Below are positions 14,516 through 17,488 of a stretch of 17,488 nucleotides of DNA, piece by piece. A model generated the notes under the pieces. It was not told where the DNA came from. It did no database searches and worked only from the letters and a program-made list of their open reading frames with translations. This DNA comes from Opitutaceae bacterium (GTDB taxonomy: Bacteria > Verrucomicrobiota > Verrucomicrobiia > Opitutales > Opitutaceae), in NCBI GenBank assembly GCA_016763045.1, contig JAESUN010000129.1:1-17488 (forward strand), written 5' to 3'. Within the stretch, counting starts at the first letter, position 1; the number at the start of each line of letters is the position of its first letter. A program made the translations under genes and the position numbers.

Positions 14516-14800
14516 TTAGATCATTTCGATCTTGTCGCCCTCCTTTAAAGTAACGAGCGCTTTTTTGAAACCAGGCTTAAAGGAGCTCTGGCCTCGACGA
14601 TTACGCGTTTGTTTACCTTTTACATTGATAACGTTCACACGGCGAACAGTGACCTCAAAGGTTTTTTCAATCGCTTCGCGGATCGTATACTTCGTCGAAT
14701 TTGTATACACTTCAAAAGTGTATTGTCCAATTTCCGAAGAAGCTCGGTTTGATTTCTCTGTCAGGCGAAACCCTTTAAGAACTTTATCTGGGCTAATCAT
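14516..14800 (-). CDS. rplW: 50S ribosomal protein L23
   Basis: L23 sits at the tunnel exit and docks trigger factor, SRP and the Sec translocon. The 94-residue protein shows VLKGFRLTEKSNRASSEIGQ, YTFEVYTNSTKYTIREAIEK and VRRVNVINVKGKQTRNRRGQ, the family pattern. Its ATG overlaps the rplD stop as ATGA. A full GGAGGT five bases upstream, inside rplD, is the best ribosome binding site in the window, so L4 and L23 synthesis are coupled. Confidence 0.98.
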   Translation of the reverse strand: MISPDKVLKGFRLTEKSNRASSEIGQYTFEVYTNSTKYTIREAIEKTFEVTVRRVNVINVKGKQTRNRRGQSSFKPGFKKALVTLKEGDKIEMI

Positions 14801-15435
14801 GAGTTACCTCCATTTGTTAAGCGTGGAAGCAGGGATTCCAAACCTCTGCTCGTAATGATCACGTGATCACAAAGGCAAAGGTCTGTCGTACTAAGCTGCT
14901 GAGTTTCTGCGAGAATCACACGGTTAATATTCCGAGCGGCACGAATAACGTCAGAAGAATGCTCCTGATCGATGATCAATACACTACCAGAAGGTGCGAT
15001 TTTACTAAGAATTTCGTTGAAGACCTTTGTCTTCACCGGGCTAACTTCAAACGCTTCAATGACCTGAATCGAATCACTAACAGCGCGATCAAAGAAAGCT
15101 CTCCGAAAAGCTAATGACTTTACCTTGCGGTTTGTCTTTTGAGAAAAGTCTTGAGGACGAGGCCCAAAGGCAACTCCACCACCGACCCAGATAGGAGAAC
15201 GTATTGACCCGGCACGAGCCCGACCTGTTCCCTTCTGCTTCCATGGTTTTCTACCTCCTCCGCTTACTTCCGCACGAGTTTTGGTAGAACGAGTTCCCTG
15301 GCGAGCATTTGCAGCCTGTGCTACAATCACTTCTTTAAGAGATTGCAGTCCTTTTTTTCCTTCAAAAGTTGGAAGGTCTGCGAATTCCTTTTCCTGGCTC
15401 GAAGAGCCATCCGATTTAAATATTTTAAGCTTCAT
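14797..15435 (-). CDS. rplD: 50S ribosomal protein L4
   Basis: L4 extends a loop into the exit tunnel opposite L22; in E. coli it also represses the S10 operon through the mRNA leader. The tunnel loop is plain: ARQGTRSTKTRAEVSGGGRK, PWKQKGTGRARAGSIRSPIW and VGGGVAFGPRPQDFSQK (about 44-100). The C-terminal half (SVLIIDQEHSSDVIRAARNI) fits the globular domain. Its 212 residues are normal. It follows rplC by 14 bases. Because only 18 bases separate fusA from rpsJ, an E. coli-type L4-responsive leader before rpsJ is not possible here. Confidence 0.98.
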   Translation of the reverse strand: MKLKIFKSDGSSSQEKEFADLPTFEGKKGLQSLKEVIVAQAANARQGTRSTKTRAEVSGGGRKPWKQKGTGRARAGSIRSPIWVGGGVAFGPRPQDFSQKTNRKVKSLAFRRAFFDRAVSDSIQVIEAFEVSPVKTKVFNEILSKIAPSGSVLIIDQEHSSDVIRAARNINRVILAETQQLSTTDLCLCDHVIITSRGLESLLPRLTNGGNS

Positions 15436-15449
15436 AACAGACTCTGGAG

Positions 15450-16079
15450 TTAGGCTTTAATGGCTGAACGAACGAGCACAACTTCACCATTGGCTCCAGG
15501 GATACTTCCTCGAATCAAAAGTAGATTTTTGTCAGCAAGGATCTTTACAATAGTTAGATTCTGTACGGTACGGCGTTTACTTCCCATATGACCAGGCATC
15601 TTCTGATTCTTGAACACATGACCCGGAGTCTGACAGCCCCCGATCGAACCAATTCGACGATGAAACATTGACCCGTGGCTGGCAGGACCTCCACGAACAC
15701 GAAAACGTTTCACAACACCTTGAAAACCTTTACCCTTACTGGTGCCAATAACATCAATTGTTTGACCTTCTTTAAAGGCTTCCACCGTAATTTCTTCACC
15801 TGGTTTAACCGTAGGCTCTTCGGATAATCTTACTTCAGCCAGTTTTGCATGTGGTTCGACGCCCGCCTTGCGAGTATGGCCAACTTCACCTTTACTTAGG
15901 CGAGATTCCTTGTTTTTACCAAAACCTATCTGAACAGCATTATAGCCATCCGTTGCTTCAGTTTTAATTTGAACGATGGGACAAGGACCGGCCTCAACAA
16001 CAGTGACGGGAACCAACTGGTTCTCACTGTTGTAGACCTGGGTCATTCCCAGCTTCTTTCCTAAAATTGATGTAATCAT
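15450..16079 (-). CDS. rplC: 50S ribosomal protein L3
   Basis: L3 is an early assembly protein whose arm reaches the peptidyl transferase centre. The 209-residue protein begins MITSILGKKLGMTQVYNSEN and carries the signature stretch KGFQGVVKRFRVRGGPASHG, SMFHRRIGSIGGCQTPGHVF and KMPGHMGSKRRTVQNLTIVK (about 116-180). Length and motifs are standard. It begins after a 108-base gap behind rpsJ, the longest gap in the cluster, and its ATG has no Shine-Dalgarno; the mRNA just upstream instead contains CCUCCU. Confidence 0.98.
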   Translation of the reverse strand: MITSILGKKLGMTQVYNSENQLVPVTVVEAGPCPIVQIKTEATDGYNAVQIGFGKNKESRLSKGEVGHTRKAGVEPHAKLAEVRLSEEPTVKPGEEITVEAFKEGQTIDVIGTSKGKGFQGVVKRFRVRGGPASHGSMFHRRIGSIGGCQTPGHVFKNQKMPGHMGSKRRTVQNLTIVKILADKNLLLIRGSIPGANGEVVLVRSAIKA

Positions 16080-16187
16080 AAATCTAAGCGGTAGGAGGAA
16101 TTTTACTTCCGTTTAAGTAGGCCTACATTAGCACATTTGGGGGCTTTTTCAGGAACCCTTCGTGTCCTTTGTTATTTTTTTATAAAC
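16080..16187 (-). promoter_or_regulatory. rpsJ-rplC intergenic leader, possible regulatory RNA
   Basis: This 108-base gap stands out in a cluster where most gaps are under 35. It contains a perfect 10-base palindrome, GTAGGCCTAC (16117-16126), and a possible small hairpin with GGAA/UUCC arms around 16097-16110. On the mRNA, UUCCUCCUAC lies about 12-20 bases before the rplC start, where a Shine-Dalgarno would normally be. I found no convincing promoter. A role in autoregulation is speculation from position and structure. Confidence 0.3.
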
Positions 16188-16496
16188 TTATACGTTAATG
16201 GTGATATCAACCCCTGAAGGAAGATTTAATTTCTTTAGCTCATCCACAGTCTGCGCTGTTGGCTCAAAAATATCGAGAAGACGCTTATGAGTGCGGATTT
16301 CGAATTGCTCCATTGATTTCTTGTCGACGTGCGGCGAACGATTCACCGACAACTTTTCGATACGAGTAGGCAAAGGAACGGGACCTGAAACACGCGCGCC
16401 TGAGCGCTTAGCGGTATCAACAATCTCCATTGCAGATTGATCAATGACTCGATAATCGAAGCCTTGGAGTTTAATGCGAATGCGTTGAGCTTTCAT
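16188..16496 (-). CDS. rpsJ: 30S ribosomal protein S10
   Basis: S10 is a small-subunit head protein that also acts as NusE in transcription antitermination. The 102-residue protein reads [20 protein letters not shown], then [20 protein letters not shown] and [20 protein letters not shown], with the usual C-terminus [11 protein letters not shown]. It lies just 18 bases after fusA with no tuf and no leader, and an AT-rich spacer without a Shine-Dalgarno precedes the ATG. It probably rides on the str-type transcript that makes EF-G. Confidence 0.98.
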   Translation of the reverse strand: MKAQRIRIKLQGFDYRVIDQSAMEIVDTAKRSGARVSGPVPLPTRIEKLSVNRSPHVDKKSMEQFEIRTHKRLLDIFEPTAQTVDELKKLNLPSGVDITINV

Positions 16497-16514
16497 TATA
16501 TAAAAAATCGGTTA

Positions 16515-17488
16515 TTAAAAAGTTGTTGTTTCGATGAGCCTAGCGAGAACCTGAGCTGGCACTTGTTCAAAATGAGAAGGCTCCATCGAATAAGCAGCGC
16601 GCCCCTTACTGAGAGAACGAACATCCGTTGAATAGCCAAACATTGTTTCAAGAGGAACGTCCGCCGTAATAATACAAACCTCAGGCCTTGTCTCCATGTT
16701 CTGAATTCTTCCGCGGCGACGATTAATATCACCAAGAAGATCTCCTTGGTATTCCACCGGTGTTGTCACTTCGACTTTCATGATCGGCTCCAGCAGGAAC
16801 GGGTCTGCAGCTTTCATTCCTTCTTTAAAAGCAAAAATACCAGCCATTTTAAAAGCCATCTCAGAAGAATCCACTTCATGAAAACTTCCATCAACAACGC
16901 GAACCTTAAAATCTATCACAGGATACCCTGCCACAACTCCATTATTGGCCGCTTCCATGATACCGTCGATAGTCGGCTTTATAAACTCTTTAGGAATAGT
17001 CCCTCCAACAATCTCGTTGAGAACTTCAATGCCCTTCCCTTTTTCATTCGGCTCAATCTTGATGACGACATGCCCATATTGGCCACGGCCACCGCTTTGC
17101 CGAATGAATTTACCAACGCCTTCTGCTGGTTTTGAAATTGTTTCACGGTAAGCGATCTGTGGCTTACCCGCATCTGCTTCCACCTTGAATTCACGAAACA
17201 AACGATCTCGAATGATTTCGAGATGGAGCTCACCCATGCCAGCAATCAAAGTTTGTCCCGTTTCTTCGTTCGTCGTCACCTTAAAGGTAGGATCTTCTTC
17301 TGACAAACGACTCAGTCCCATCGACATTTTTTCTTGATCGGCTTTTGTTTTCGGCTCGATCGACATCGAAATCACTGGCTCCGGAAAACTCGGAGGCTCA
17401 AGACGGATATCCTGTTTTACGGCACAAAGAGTATCTCCAGTAATCGCACCCTTCGCGCCGACAACCGCACAAATGTCGCCCGAATAGA
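16515..17488 (-). CDS. fusA: Elongation factor G, C-terminal part (cut by the right edge)
   Basis: EF-G drives translocation and ribosome recycling with GTP. The window holds the last 323 residues, and the frame stays open to the right edge (first complete codon at 17486). Visible are the end of domain II ([20 protein letters not shown]), domain III ([26 protein letters not shown]), domain IV ([38 protein letters not shown]) and domain V ([38 protein letters not shown]-like [20 protein letters not shown]). The G domain lies outside. The stop is followed by rpsJ after 18 bases. Confidence 0.97.
   Translation of the reverse strand, partial: YSGDICAVVGAKGAITGDTLCAVKQDIRLEPPSFPEPVISMSIEPKTKADQEKMSMGLSRLSEEDPTFKVTTNEETGQTLIAGMGELHLEIIRDRLFREFKVEADAGKPQIAYRETISKPAEGVGKFIRQSGGRGQYGHVVIKIEPNEKGKGIEVLNEIVGGTIPKEFIKPTIDGIMEAANNGVVAGYPVIDFKVRVVDGSFHEVDSSEMAFKMAGIFAFKEGMKAADPFLLEPIMKVEVTTPVEYQGDLLGDINRRRGRIQNMETRPEVCIITADVPLETMFGYSTDVRSLSKGRAAYSMEPSHFEQVPAQVLARLIETTTF

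Noticed and set aside
16091..16100. Plus-strand GTAGGAGGAA resembling a strong ribosome binding site
   Set aside because: No plus-strand start codon or coding frame follows, so it is not used as a Shine-Dalgarno on that strand.
1..17488. Mobile elements, CRISPR arrays, tRNA or rRNA genes, defence genes
   Set aside because: No tandem direct repeats with spacers, no transposase or integrase motif and no cloverleaf-like segment were seen; nearly all bases are accounted for by core translation genes.

Overview
This window is a compact, co-directional run of translation genes, all on the minus strand. It is best read from the right edge (operon 5' side) to the left. It is the S10-spc-alpha ribosomal protein cluster of a bacterium with moderate G+C content (judged by eye, not counted). 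Several traits point to the Planctomycetota-Verrucomicrobiota-Chlamydiota group: fusA directly followed by rpsJ with no tuf between them, no rpmD (L30) between rpsE and rplO, and no infA or rpmJ between map and rpsM. A long acidic/Ala/Lys N-terminal extension on S11 and a degenerate adenylate kinase-like gene between secY and map make me favour a Verrucomicrobiota member of the Opitutae/Puniceicoccales type. That taxon is an inference from recall, not a search.

Layout, right to left. (1) 17488-16515: 3' part of fusA (EF-G). (2) S10 block 16496-11365: rpsJ, rplC, rplD, rplW, rplB, rpsS, rplV, rpsC, rplP, rpmC, rpsQ. (3) spc block 11355-5830: rplN, rplX, rplE, rpsN, rpsH, rplF, rplR, rpsE, rplO, secY. 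(4) 5799-4484: an adenylate kinase-like protein without the catalytic P-loop, overlapping map by an ATGA. (5) alpha block 4410-1190: rpsM, rpsK, rpsD, rpoA, rplQ. A strong rho-independent terminator (1108-1147) closes the cluster. (6) 1107-874: a small membrane-anchored zinc-ribbon protein. (7) 774-1: guaA (GMP synthase), running off the left edge and interrupted by a one-base deletion in the ATP-pyrophosphatase P-loop codons.

The genes make the large and small ribosomal subunits, the elongation translocase, the membrane translocon that receives nascent chains, the enzyme that removes their initiator Met, and the RNA polymerase alpha subunit. Spacing is mostly 1-35 bases, with ATGA overlaps at rplD/rplW and adk-like/map, which indicates translational coupling and long transcripts. 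The largest gaps are rpsJ-rplC (108), orf77-guaA (99), rplQ-orf77 (82), rpoA-rpsD (76), map-rpsM (73) and rpsN-rpsH (71). No gene-free stretch exceeds 300 bases.

I see no mobile element, CRISPR array, tRNA, rRNA or defence system, and no evidence for a novel multi-gene system. The points worth a second look are the inactive-looking adenylate kinase homologue, the guaA frameshift, the extra C-terminal membrane helix on SecY, the low-complexity tails on S11, L17 and S17, and the terminator that runs into the start of the zinc-ribbon gene.
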